A stretch of 64,000 bases of DNA from Planomonospora sp. ID67723 (GTDB lineage: Bacteria; Actinomycetota; Actinomycetes; Streptosporangiales; Streptosporangiaceae): NCBI RefSeq assembly GCF_015711605.1, contig NZ_JABTEZ010000003.1, forward strand, positions 496,001 to 560,000. The letters are read 5' to 3'. Under the pieces are notes generated by a model. It searched no databases, was not told where the DNA came from, and worked only from the letters and a program-made list of their open reading frames with translations. This document shows, piece by piece, positions 1 through 9,265 of this stretch (position 1 is its first letter; each line of letters opens with the position of its first letter). The position numbers were made by a program, and so were the translations under genes.

Positions 1-507
1 CTCTCCCGGCTGGACGACCCGCTGATCGCACCCACCCGCCACGTCTACGTGGACCTGGACTCGGAGGAGTCCAGGCAGGCGGCGACCACGTGGTGGGAGA
101 CGCTGACCGCCGAGGGCGGCGAGGGTATGGTCGTCAAGCCGGTCGCCGTGCCCTCCGGTCCCGCCGCGCCGCCGGGCCGTACCGGAGAGGGCGTACCGGG
201 GAGCGGGCCGGGCGGCGGGCCGGAGACGCCGGGGCCGGTGGAGGCGCGCCCGGGCCGGGTGCAGCCGGGGATCAAGGTGCGCGGGCGGGAGTACCTGCGG
301 ATCATCTACGGCCCCGACTACACCGAGAGCCTGGACGTGCTGCGCAACCGCTTCCTCGGCCGCAAGCGCTCCCTGGCGCTGCGCGAGCACGCGCTCGGGC
401 TGGAGGCGCTGTCCCGGCTGGCCGACGGCGAGCCGCTCTGGCGGGTGCACGAGGCGGTCTTCGCCGTCCTCGCCCTGGAGTCCGAGCCGGTGGACCCCCG
501 CCTCTGA
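1..507 (+). CDS. Polynucleotide kinase-phosphatase (Pnkp), C-terminal ligase part, 5' truncated
   Basis: This is the last 168 residues of bacterial Pnkp; the start lies left of the window. Pnkp is an RNA end-healing and sealing enzyme with kinase, phosphatase and ligase-like modules, and it partners the Hen1 methyltransferase in RNA repair. Seen here: ligase motif EGMVVKP (window residues 41-47), the block QPGIKVRGREYLRIIYGPDY (from residue 88), and the family-typical end RRVHE-like helix plus FAVLALESEPVDPRL. Oddity: the loop between VVKP and QPG is 40 residues and rich in Pro and Gly (48-87). I recall about a dozen residues there in relatives, so this looks like an expansion of roughly 25-30 residues. 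Hen1 would be expected upstream, outside the window. Confidence 0.88.
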   Translation, partial: LSRLDDPLIAPTRHVYVDLDSEESRQAATTWWETLTAEGGEGMVVKPVAVPSGPAAPPGRTGEGVPGSGPGGGPETPGPVEARPGRVQPGIKVRGREYLRIIYGPDYTESLDVLRNRFLGRKRSLALREHALGLEALSRLADGEPLWRVHEAVFAVLALESEPVDPRL

Positions 508-697
508 GGGCGGGTCAAGGGGTCCGGGCGGTCACGGTGCTGCTTCTCATGGGGGGTGGCGCAATTCGCCGGAGGGACGATCGGGGAGCTCGGCGGCCGG
601 GAACACGCAGGCCCCGAGGACATAGAGATGGAGGAGTACTGGCGCGGCCCGGAAGATGGGTCCGGGACGAGTGAGAACCGCCCGGCTGGGGAGTGAG

Positions 698-1255
698 ATG
701 TCCATGCCGCCGACGAGAGCCGAGCTTGAGGCCGCCAAGGACCTGACCATCGACGACGTCCTGGGTCCCTCCCTGGACGTGCTGTTCTGCGGGATCAACC
801 CGGGTCTGTACTCCGCCGCCACCGGGCACCATTTCGCCCGGCCGGGCAACCGCTTCTGGCCCGCCCTGCACCGCTCCGGCTTCACGCCCCGCCTGCTGTC
901 GCCGGCCGAGCAGGACCTGTTGCCCTCCTTCGGGCTGGGCATCACCAACGTGGTGCCCCGCGCCACCGCGCAGGCCGCCGAGCTGTCGGCCGAGGAGTTC
1001 CGCCAGGGCGGGCTGCGGCTGGCGCGGCTGGTCGCCGAGGTCCGGCCCCGGGTGCTGGCGGTGGCCGGGGTGACCGCCTACCGGAGCGCGTTCGGGCGGC
1101 CGAAGGCGGCCGTCGGGCCGCAGGAGGAGCGGATCGGCGAGGTGGCGGTCTGGGTGCTGCCCAACCCCAGCGGCCTGAACGCCCACTGGACGCTGGAGCG
1201 GATCGCGGGGGAGCTGCGGCGGCTCCGGGAGTCGCTGGGACGCCCTCCGCTCTGA
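698..1255 (+). CDS. mug: Mug-type G/U mismatch-specific DNA glycosylase
   Basis: Predicted 185-residue base-excision repair enzyme of the uracil-DNA glycosylase superfamily, removing uracil or thymine mispaired with guanine. Seen: the active-site block GINPGLYSA near residues 31-39, GNRFWPALHRSGF, and the DNA-intercalation/minor-groove block LPNPSGLNAHWT near the C terminus, all hallmarks of the Mug/TDG family. Length matches the family. The ATG at 698 is chosen because GGGGAG (688-693) lies just upstream; the frame is open further 5' but without family similarity. It stands alone after pnkp and converges on the DUF1707 gene. Confidence 0.86.
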   Translation: MSMPPTRAELEAAKDLTIDDVLGPSLDVLFCGINPGLYSAATGHHFARPGNRFWPALHRSGFTPRLLSPAEQDLLPSFGLGITNVVPRATAQAAELSAEEFRQGGLRLARLVAEVRPRVLAVAGVTAYRSAFGRPKAAVGPQEERIGEVAVWVLPNPSGLNAHWTLERIAGELRRLRESLGRPPL

Positions 1256-1318
1256 AGCCCCCGTGACCCGGTACGGCGGGGTCGTCCCGACCCGTCCCGG
1301 CCGCCGCGGGGAGGGGCG

Positions 1319-1780
1319 TCAGGGTGCGCCCGGACGGCCGGCCCGCCGGGCATGGCTGCGGTGGCGGAGCACCCGGAACAGGATCGCCAGCAGCCAGGCG
1401 AGGAAGACGAGCTTCAGCACCCCGAACCCGGCGACGGCCACCCCGGCGACCAGCAGCACGAGCAGCAGGGGCGCCACCGGGGGCCCGCCCCGGCGGGCCA
1501 TCGGGTGCCAGGCGCCGTGCCGGGCCGCGTGCCGCTGCCAGGCGGCCGGTCCGGTGCGGGGACCCTTCCACGGGGCCGGCTCCCCGGGCGGGCCGTACAG
1601 GTCCGGGAGGTTCTCCTGGGCCAGGGCCAGGTCGCGCCCGGTGCGGGCGGACAGGGTGAGGCCGAGGCGCTCGTCGAGCTCCTCGTGGGTCAGCCGGCCC
1701 TGGGCGTAGTGCTCGCGCAGGGCGGTCATCACCGCGTCGCGCTCCGCGTCGCCGATGCGGAGGTCGTCCCGAGGGGTCAT
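1319..1780 (-). CDS. DUF1707 (SHOCT-like) membrane protein
   Basis: A 153-residue protein. The N-terminal DUF1707 domain begins DDLRIGDAERD and continues through ALREHYAQGRLTHEELDERL (residues about 5-55). It is followed by a basic Trp/His-rich linker and a C-terminal hydrophobic stretch of two closely spaced membrane segments (VAPLLLVLLVAGVAVAGF and VFLAWLLAILFRVL). DUF1707 proteins are small actinobacterial membrane-linked proteins of unknown biochemical role. The ATG at 1780 has GAGGAG upstream; an alternative start lies six codons earlier at 1798. It lies downstream of the PadR gene on the same strand with a 72-bp gap, and PadR repressors often control adjacent membrane-protein genes, so co-regulation is plausible. 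A second DUF1707 protein is at 58394-59113. Confidence 0.78.
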   Translation of the reverse strand: MTPRDDLRIGDAERDAVMTALREHYAQGRLTHEELDERLGLTLSARTGRDLALAQENLPDLYGPPGEPAPWKGPRTGPAAWQRHAARHGAWHPMARRGGPPVAPLLLVLLVAGVAVAGFGVLKLVFLAWLLAILFRVLRHRSHARRAGRPGAP

Positions 1781-1852
1781 TCCTGCTCCTCGTCTCATGA
1801 GTCGTCACGGAAGAGTCGGGGCCCGGCCGGTTACGAGCCCGGCCGGGGCCGC

Positions 1853-2644
1853 CTACTCCTCGCCGGGGTCGCCCTCGGCGAGGATCTGGTAGAGCTTGCG
1901 GCGCGTCTCGACCAGTTGCTGCCTGGCCTGGCGGATCTGCGCCTCGCTGCCGGTCTGCAGGATCTGGAGCATGGCGAACCCGGACTGGCGGGCCAGGTCG
2001 ACCAGTTCCCAGGTGCCCTCGTCGACGTCGGGAGTCATCTCCTCCCACGGAGCGCGCACCTCGTCGGGGTGTTCGGTGACGTAGGCCTGTCCCGCCTCGG
2101 TGAGCCGGAAGGTCTTTCGGCCGTCGCTCTCCTGCGACAGCACCAGGCCCTCGTCGGTGAGCTGCTGGAGCGCCGGGTAGACCGCGCCGGGGCTCGGTTT
2201 CCAGCCGCCCTGGCTGCGCTCGGCGATCTCCTGGATGATCTGGTAGCCGTTGCGCGGCTCCTCGGAGAGCAGGGCCAGGATCGCGGCGCGGACGTCGCCC
2301 CGTTTCGCCTTGCGTCCCCGGCCGAACGGCGGGCGCCCGCCGCCCCGGCCCGGGCCGGCCCAGGGGCCGCGTGCCCAGTCCCACGGGAAGCCGCCGCCGA
2401 AGGGGCCGCCGCCGAAGGGGCCGCCTCCCCGGGGGCCGCGGTGCCGGCGGTCGTGCGGGCCGCCCTCGTGCGGGGCGTGCCCGTGGTGGCCCGGCGGCCC
2501 CGGGTGGTGGCCGTGACGGCCGTCCTGGTGCCAGCCCGCAGCCATGGCGCGCCAGGCCTCCCTGGCGGCGCGCTTCATCTCGCGGCGGATCTCGTGCGGG
2601 TCCGTCCCCGGCCACGGGCCGCCCATCGTGTGTGCGGAAGTCAT
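1853..2644 (-). CDS. PadR-family transcriptional repressor with long His/Gly/Pro linker
   Basis: A 263-residue PadR regulator. The winged helix is at about 113-190 (LALLSEEPRNGYQIIQEI, then GAVYPALQQLTDEGLV, the typical PadR recognition and wing region), followed by an alpha-helical C-terminal dimerisation segment. Ahead of it is an unusual N-terminal extension. A short amphipathic helix (residues 15-35) leads into a linker (38-110) dominated by His, Gly, Pro and Arg, including the repeat PFGGGPFGGGF. His-rich linkers in PadR relatives are a recurring family feature and might bind metal; that is inference. AGGAGG sits 7-8 nt before the ATG at 2644. The promoter overlaps a GATATATC palindrome and is followed by a perfect 8-bp inverted repeat, consistent with autoregulation. 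Confidence 0.88.
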   Translation of the reverse strand: MTSAHTMGGPWPGTDPHEIRREMKRAAREAWRAMAAGWHQDGRHGHHPGPPGHHGHAPHEGGPHDRRHRGPRGGGPFGGGPFGGGFPWDWARGPWAGPGRGGGRPPFGRGRKAKRGDVRAAILALLSEEPRNGYQIIQEIAERSQGGWKPSPGAVYPALQQLTDEGLVLSQESDGRKTFRLTEAGQAYVTEHPDEVRAPWEEMTPDVDEGTWELVDLARQSGFAMLQILQTGSEAQIRQARQQLVETRRKLYQILAEGDPGEE

Positions 2645-2661
2645 GTCGTCCTCCTGTATTG

Positions 2662-2679
2662 ACGATCGGTTCCGATCGT
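2662..2679. promoter_or_regulatory. Candidate operator, perfect inverted repeat in padR leader
   Basis: ACGATCGG-TT-CCGATCGT is a perfect 8-bp inverted repeat around a 2-bp spacer. It lies between the predicted padR start of transcription and the padR ATG. Its position suits a repressor road-block and its symmetry suits a dimeric winged-helix protein such as PadR itself; which protein binds is inference. Confidence 0.5.
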
Positions 2680-2692
2680 TCTCGACCCTTCA

Positions 2693-2721
2693 AAGATATA
2701 TCGACACTGTTCTAATGACAA
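2693..2721 (-). promoter_or_regulatory. padR promoter
   Basis: Read on the minus strand: -35 TTGTCA (2716-2721), a 17-bp spacer, then -10 TATCTT (2693-2698). The 8-bp palindrome GATATATC (2695-2702) overlaps the -10 box. Both hexamers and the spacing fit a housekeeping actinobacterial sigma factor. GATATATC recurs over the -10 box of the gene starting at 52600. Confidence 0.55.
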
Positions 2722-2791
2722 GCCCTTGACCTTCCGTCGCGTCCGCCGGAACTTGTCACCCTGAGTAAGATTCTGATGACTGAAAAAAATA

Positions 2792-2807
2792 AGTGAGATA
2801 GATCACT
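2792..2807. promoter_or_regulatory. Candidate Crp/GlxR-type site
   Basis: AGTGAGATAGATCACT is a 5-bp inverted repeat (AGTGA/TCACT) with a 6-bp spacer. It follows the CRP-family pattern TGTGA-N6-TCACA, including the central TA seen in actinobacterial Crp/GlxR sites. It differs only at the outermost base of each arm. It lies in an AT-rich stretch, about 70 bp upstream of the first arm of the hairpin at 2863-2925. Binding is inference. Confidence 0.45.
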
Positions 2808-2862
2808 GAATTCTCGCCGGTTTTCGGAACAAGCACCGAGACCTAGGCGTTACAAATGACAT

Positions 2863-2966
2863 AGACGGGATTCGTTCCGTGCCGGAAGGGCTGGGGGGTG
2901 CTTTCGGCGCGGAACGGTCCCGTCTGTCGTTTCTCCTCCGTATCCGCCTGGATGCGGAGGATTTTT
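2863..2966 (+). ncRNA. Candidate structured small RNA ending in an intrinsic terminator
   Basis: No protein gene precedes the terminator at 2935-2966 on the plus strand; the nearest is mug, 1.7 kb away across two minus-strand genes. Immediately before it is a long hairpin. AGACGGGA (2863-2870) and CGTTCC (2873-2878) pair with GGAACGGTCCCGTCT (2911-2925) through a small bulge. The stem continues inward with GCCGGAAG (2881-2888) against CTTTCGGC (2901-2908), closing on a G-rich loop. The two consecutive hairpins plus T-tract resemble the 3' part of a small RNA. No convincing -10/-35 pair was found, although the preceding 150 bp are AT-rich and carry a Crp-like site. Alternative: a decayed or bidirectional terminator. 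Confidence 0.33.
2935..2966 (+). terminator. Rho-independent terminator (plus strand)
   Basis: CCTCCGTATCC (2935-2945) pairs with GGATGCGGAGG (2950-2960) with one G-T wobble and a 4-nt loop. It is followed by ATTTTT (2961-2966). A true T-run after a hairpin is unusual in DNA this GC-rich. Confidence 0.65.
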
Positions 2967-3040
2967 CGGTTTCAGGCCCCAGCTGGAGGAACTCCCCGCA
3001 CCGCCTGAGCGGTCCCGCGGCGGTCCCGGTTCCCCGCCCG

Positions 3041-3082
3041 TGACCCGACGCCCGTGACCCGACGCCCGTGACCCGACGCCCG
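3041..3082. repeat. Three tandem copies of a 14-bp unit
   Basis: The unit TGACCCGACGCCCG occurs three times head to tail (3041-3054, 3055-3068, 3069-3082) without mismatch in a non-coding stretch. A fourth partial copy (CCCG) precedes it. This looks like replication slippage; no function is apparent. Confidence 0.8.
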
Positions 3083-3193
3083 CGTCTTCCGCCCGGAGTC
3101 CCGGGTCCCGCCCTCGATCCGGTTCCGCCGCCCCGGCCCTCCGGGGATGCACAATGGTGCTGTCTGCTGCGGGGAACGGCTTTGCCGTACAGT

Positions 3194-3208
3194 CGATCAC
3201 TGTGATCG
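3194..3208. promoter_or_regulatory. 15-bp palindrome before the membrane hydrolase gene
   Basis: CGATCACTGTGATCG is a perfect 7-bp inverted repeat around a single T, ending 22 bp before the ATG at 3231. Its position near the expected transcription start suggests a repressor site. The binding protein is unknown. Confidence 0.4.
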
Positions 3209-3230
3209 TGATGGTGGTGTTTGAGCGTTG

Positions 3231-3956
3231 ATGGGGCACACGCACGCGCTGACGGGGGCGATCGCCTGGCTCGGGGTGGCGCCGGCGCTCGCCGCGCTGC
3301 CGCTGCTGACCGAGTCGTCCCGCTTCGTCGAGACCGGTGTCATGGTGAACGCGCTGAGCCCGGCCGAGTTCGTCGCCGGGGCGCTGGTCTGCGCCGGGGC
3401 CGCGATGCTGCCGGACCTGGACCACCCCAGCGCGACCATCGCGCAGACCTTCGGCCCGGTCACCTGGGCGCTGAGCAAGGGGGTCAACTGGCTGGCCGGC
3501 GGGCACCGCAACGCCACCCACTCGCTGCTGTTCGCGGTCGCGGCCGGGTTCGGCGCACACTATCTGGCCGCCAGCCAGCCGATCGGCCGGGACATCCTGG
3601 TCGTGCTGCTGATCGGCCTGGCCCTGCGGGCGATCGGGATCGGGATCCCGGGCAAGAAGTTCGCCTCGGCGATGGTGAACGTCGCCATGACGGCGGGGCT
3701 GTTCGCGGTGTTCCGCTCCGACGGCGTGGGCTACGCCTGGCTGGGGCTGGCCGTCGCCATCGGGTGCCTGGCGCACGTGGTGGGGGACTGCTGCACGGAG
3801 AAGGGCTGCCCGGTCCTGTGGCCGATGAGACAGCGCTGGCTGCTCCCGTGGAAGATCGGCATCAAGACGGGCCGCGCCTTCGAGCAGAAGTTTCTCGCGC
3901 CGGTACTTTCCGTCGTCGTTCTGGGATTGCTGTACTGGCGCCTCGTGCCGGTCTGA
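3231..3956 (+). CDS. YdjM-like metal-dependent hydrolase, integral membrane (LexA-binding family)
   Basis: A 241-residue membrane protein of the YdjM/DUF457 family of putative membrane-bound metal-dependent hydrolases. Seen: the family's N-terminal MGHTHALTGAIAWLG, the conserved acidic/His site MLPDLDHPSATIAQ (about residues 60-73), GGHRNATHSLLF (about residues 92-103), and a late His/Asp motif AHVVGDCCTEKG. Several hydrophobic segments alternate with these motifs, placing the putative metal site at the membrane face. The ATG at 3231 directly follows a TTG at 3228 that could also be used. Substrate is unknown for the family. Confidence 0.82.
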   Translation: MGHTHALTGAIAWLGVAPALAALPLLTESSRFVETGVMVNALSPAEFVAGALVCAGAAMLPDLDHPSATIAQTFGPVTWALSKGVNWLAGGHRNATHSLLFAVAAGFGAHYLAASQPIGRDILVVLLIGLALRAIGIGIPGKKFASAMVNVAMTAGLFAVFRSDGVGYAWLGLAVAIGCLAHVVGDCCTEKGCPVLWPMRQRWLLPWKIGIKTGRAFEQKFLAPVLSVVVLGLLYWRLVPV

Positions 3957-3972
3957 GCATACTGGACAGTAA

Positions 3973-4012
3973 CTTGATGTCGAGATATCTACAGGGATAT
4001 CTTGATATCGAG
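3973..4012. promoter_or_regulatory. Two spaced CTTGATRTCGAG sites upstream of acnA
   Basis: CTTGATGTCGAG (3973-3984) and CTTGATATCGAG (4001-4012) are near-palindromic 12-mers 28 bp apart. The pattern CTTGA-N2-T(C/A)GAG resembles sites of MarR-family regulators. From memory, TamR in Streptomyces coelicolor controls aconitase and other TCA/glyoxylate genes through similar palindromes. Seen: sequence, duplication and position. Inferred: regulator identity. Confidence 0.5.
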
Positions 4013-4042
4013 ACAACCGCTGCAACCTGCGGGGAGCTGCCG

Positions 4043-4058
4043 GTTAGGCATACCTAAC
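4043..4058. promoter_or_regulatory. Candidate iron box (DtxR/IdeR/DmdR-like) upstream of acnA
   Basis: GTTAGG-CATA-CCTAAC is a perfect 6-bp inverted repeat 88 bp before the acnA start. It matches the core of the actinobacterial iron box, whose consensus is roughly TTAGGTTAGGCTAACCTAA; the left outer half is not conserved. Iron control would make sense for a [4Fe-4S] enzyme. Binding is inference. Confidence 0.45.
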
Positions 4059-4146
4059 TGACATGGGCACTCTCGCGGTGCGGCAGGATTCAGTTGCGCC
4101 TCTGGACGAGGCGCACCAGACGACATGGTGATGAGGGAGGCGAATC

Positions 4147-6891
<2,745 letters not shown>

Positions 6892-6909
6892 GCCGGAAGC
6901 CGGAAGAAG

Positions 6910-6938
6910 GGGAGGCGGTCCTCGAGGGGCCGCCTCCC
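6910..6938 (+). terminator. Hairpin after acnA
   Basis: GGGAGGCGG (6910-6918) pairs with CCGCCTCCC (6930-6938) across an 11-nt loop, 18 bp after the acnA stop. There is no T-run. It forms the first of two terminator hairpins in tandem. Confidence 0.5.
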
Positions 6939-6960
6939 GCACCGGGGGAGACCCCGGTAC

Positions 6961-6999
6961 GGAGCCGCCCGGCGGGAGACGATCCCGCCGGGCGGCTCC
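6961..6999 (+). terminator. Strong terminator hairpin after acnA
   Basis: A perfect 17-bp stem, GGAGCCGCCCGGCGGGA (6961-6977) with its complement at 6983-6999, closes a 5-nt GACGA loop and is followed by GTCGTTC. Long GC-only stems without a proper U-tract are the usual actinobacterial terminator form. Confidence 0.7.
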
Positions 7000-7145
7000 G
7001 TCGTTCAAGGGACGATCCGGAACCGGCCGGGCGGACGGCCTCGTCCCGGCGGCCGGACGTCCCTGGCCCCGCCCCGCCCACCCCGGATCGCGCGTCCGGG
7101 GCCCGGCACCCGGCCCGCCGCGGCGCCGTGACTACGGTCTCCTCC

Positions 7146-7871
7146 ATGAGCGACGAGGTCTTCGTACTTGTCCTGGCCGGTGTGTCGGTCTTCGCGGGCG
7201 CGGTCGTCCAGGGGGCGGTCGGATTCGGGCTGGGGCTGGTCGCGGCGCCCGTGATCACCATGCTGGTTCCCTCGGTCATGCCGGGCGCCATCCAGGTCGT
7301 GAACGTCATCCTGCCGCTGTTCACCCTCCTGGCCGAGTGGCGCAGGGTCGACTGGAGAGGGCTCGGCGCCGCGCTGCTGGGCAGGCTGCCGGGCACCTTC
7401 CTCGGCGGCATGGTGGTCCTGTACGTCTCCACGCGGGCGCTGGGCGTCCTGGTGGGCGTGATGGTGCTGGCGGCGGTGGCGCTCACCGCGCGGGCGGCGG
7501 CCGTACCGCGCAATCCGGCGACCCTGGTCGGAGCGGGATTCGTCTCGGGGATCACCGGCACCGCGACCGGGATCGGCGGGCCGCCGATGGCCCTGGTCTA
7601 CCAGGACGCCAAGGGTCCGCAGATCAGGGCCACTCTCGCGATGTTCTTCTTTCTCAGCGCCGCGCAGTCGCTGGCCGTCCTCGCCTTCCTGGACCGGCTG
7701 CCGGCGCGGGCGGTGACGTTCGGGGCGACGCTGATCCCCTGCCTGATCGCGGGGTTCCTGGTCTCGGGGCCGCTGCGCCGCTATCTCGACGGCGGGCGCG
7801 TCAGGGCCGGGATCCTCGTGGTGGCCGCGCTTTCCGCCCTCGTGCTGATCACCCGCAGCACCGTCGGTTAA
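7146..7871 (+). CDS. TauE/SafE (TSUP) family membrane exporter
   Basis: A 241-residue polytopic membrane protein of the TSUP family, proposed exporters of sulfite, sulfonates or other anions. Seen: the N-terminal half-repeat FAGAVVQGAVGFGLGLVAAP and the second half-repeat GFVSGITGTATGIGGPPMAL, the two conserved internal-duplication signatures, with 7-8 hydrophobic segments. The ATG at 7146 is chosen because TACGGT (7132-7137) sits about 8 nt upstream, giving a leaderless arrangement and no Shine-Dalgarno. GTG at 7128 is an in-frame alternative adding six residues. Neighbours do not indicate the substrate. Confidence 0.82.
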   Translation: MSDEVFVLVLAGVSVFAGAVVQGAVGFGLGLVAAPVITMLVPSVMPGAIQVVNVILPLFTLLAEWRRVDWRGLGAALLGRLPGTFLGGMVVLYVSTRALGVLVGVMVLAAVALTARAAAVPRNPATLVGAGFVSGITGTATGIGGPPMALVYQDAKGPQIRATLAMFFFLSAAQSLAVLAFLDRLPARAVTFGATLIPCLIAGFLVSGPLRRYLDGGRVRAGILVVAALSALVLITRSTVG

Positions 7872-7886
7872 GGCCGCGTTTCTGGA

Positions 7887-7965
7887 TTGTTACCGCCCAC
7901 AACAAACTTTACCCGAAGAGGGTCTGGCGTTCCTGGCCAGCGCGGAATACGTTGCCGCAAACAAC
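7887..7965. promoter_or_regulatory. CAAC/GTTG-rich dyads upstream of xylF (possible ROK operator)
   Basis: TTGTT-N9-AACAA (7887-7905) and GTTG-N7-CAAC (7951-7965) flank the presumed xylF promoter, with CAACAAAC and CAAACAAC as related cores. ROK-family sugar regulators commonly bind such A/C-rich inverted repeats, and a ROK gene closes this operon. Assignment is inference. Confidence 0.3.
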
Positions 7966-8075
7966 ATTCAGCGGAACGGCGAGCCGCGACCCGGCGGGCC
8001 GTACCGGTGAATTCGGCATGCCGCACTTCCAGACCCCCCACTTCTCGAAGTTCTCGAAGAAAGGACCCGTGCACC

Positions 8076-9197
8076 ATGCGCAAGGGGATCCTCAGCCTGA
8101 CCGCCGCCGCTGCGGCGATGACCCTCGGTCTCACCGCCTGCGGGGGCGAGGGCGGCGACACCAATGCCCAGACCAGCGCCGCTCCCTCCGGCGCGGCGAG
8201 CCAGCCCGCCGCCGGGAAGGTCGGTGTCATCCTGCCGGACAGCAAGTCCTCCGCCCGCTGGGAGACCGCGGACCGCAAGTACCTGGAGGAGGCGTTCAAG
8301 ACCGCGGGCGTGGCCTACGACATCCAGAACGCCCAGGGTGACAAGAACCAGTTCCAGACCATCGCCGACCAGATGATCACCAACGGGGCGACCGTCCTGA
8401 TGATCGTCAACCTGGACAGCGGCACCGGCAAGGCCGTGCTCGACAAGGCCAAGGCCCAGGGCGTGGCCACCATCGACTACGACCGCCTCACCCTGAACGG
8501 CGGCGCCTCCTACTACGTGAGCTTCGACAACACCAAGGTCGGCACCCTGCAGGGCGAGGGCCTGGTGAAGTGCCTCACCGAAAAGAAGGCCGACAAGCCG
8601 ATCGTGGCCGAGCTCAACGGCTCGCCGACCGACAACAACGCCACGCTGTTCAAGAACGGCTACGACGCCGTGCTCAAGGCCAAGTACGACTCGGGCGAGT
8701 ACGTCAAGGGCCCGGACCAGTCGGTTCCGGACTGGGACAACGCCCAGGCGGGCACGATCTTCGAGCAGATGCTCACCGAGCAGCCGAAGATCGCCGGCGT
8801 GCTGGCCGCCAACGACGGTCTCGGCAACGCCGCCATCACGGTGCTGAAGAAGAACAACCTCAACGGCAAGGTCCCGGTCACCGGCCAGGACGCCACCGTG
8901 CAGGGCCTGCAGAACATCCTCGCCGGCGACCAGTGCATGACGGTCTACAAGGCGATCAAGAAGGAGGCCGACGCGGCGGCCGCGCTCGCCATCGGGCTGG
9001 CCAAGGGTGAGAAGCCCGCGGCGACCGGCACGGTCAAGGACACCGAGAGCGGCGCCGACGTGCCCGCCGTCCTGCTCGACCCGCAGGCGATCTTCTTCGA
9101 CAACGTCAAGGACGTCGTCGCCGACGGGTTCGTGACCAAGGAAGAGCTGTGCACCGGCGACTTCGCCGCCAAGTGCACCGAGGCCGGAATCCAGTAA
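8076..9197 (+). CDS. xylF: XylF-type sugar-binding lipoprotein
   Basis: A 373-residue periplasmic-binding-fold lipoprotein for a pentose or related sugar, anchored outside the membrane. The signal peptide MRKGILSLTAAAAAM leads to lipobox LGLTAC with Cys22. The mature domain has the type I sugar-binding fold (GVILPDSKSSARWETADR, AELNGSPTDNNATLFKNGY, VLAANDGLGNAAI, TGQDATVQGLQNILAGDQ), all typical of XylF/ChvE-like proteins. AAAGGA is about 10 nt before the ATG. It is the first gene of xylFGH-ROK. The sugar is inferred from family and gene order; ribose, arabinose or xylo-oligomers are not excluded. Confidence 0.87.
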   Translation: MRKGILSLTAAAAAMTLGLTACGGEGGDTNAQTSAAPSGAASQPAAGKVGVILPDSKSSARWETADRKYLEEAFKTAGVAYDIQNAQGDKNQFQTIADQMITNGATVLMIVNLDSGTGKAVLDKAKAQGVATIDYDRLTLNGGASYYVSFDNTKVGTLQGEGLVKCLTEKKADKPIVAELNGSPTDNNATLFKNGYDAVLKAKYDSGEYVKGPDQSVPDWDNAQAGTIFEQMLTEQPKIAGVLAANDGLGNAAITVLKKNNLNGKVPVTGQDATVQGLQNILAGDQCMTVYKAIKKEADAAAALAIGLAKGEKPAATGTVKDTESGADVPAVLLDPQAIFFDNVKDVVADGFVTKEELCTGDFAAKCTEAGIQ

Positions 9198-9265
9198 CGC
9201 GCCGTGAGGGTACGGCCGGCCTCCCCCTCCGCCGGCCGTACCCTCCCGCCCCCGAGGAGCACCTT

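Noticed and set aside
628-696. 22-residue frame (MEEYWRGPEDG...) ending just before mug
   Set aside because: No ribosome binding site, no family resemblance and low complexity. Its stop 1 bp before the mug start could hint at coupling, but evidence is too thin.
942-2693. 583-codon minus-strand frame spanning mug, DUF1707 and padR
   Set aside because: Arg/Pro-rich translation, out of frame with recognised proteins on both strands.
3041-3082. Tandem 14-bp repeats as a CRISPR array
   Set aside because: Repeats are directly adjacent without spacers, and no cas gene is present. It is a simple tandem repeat.
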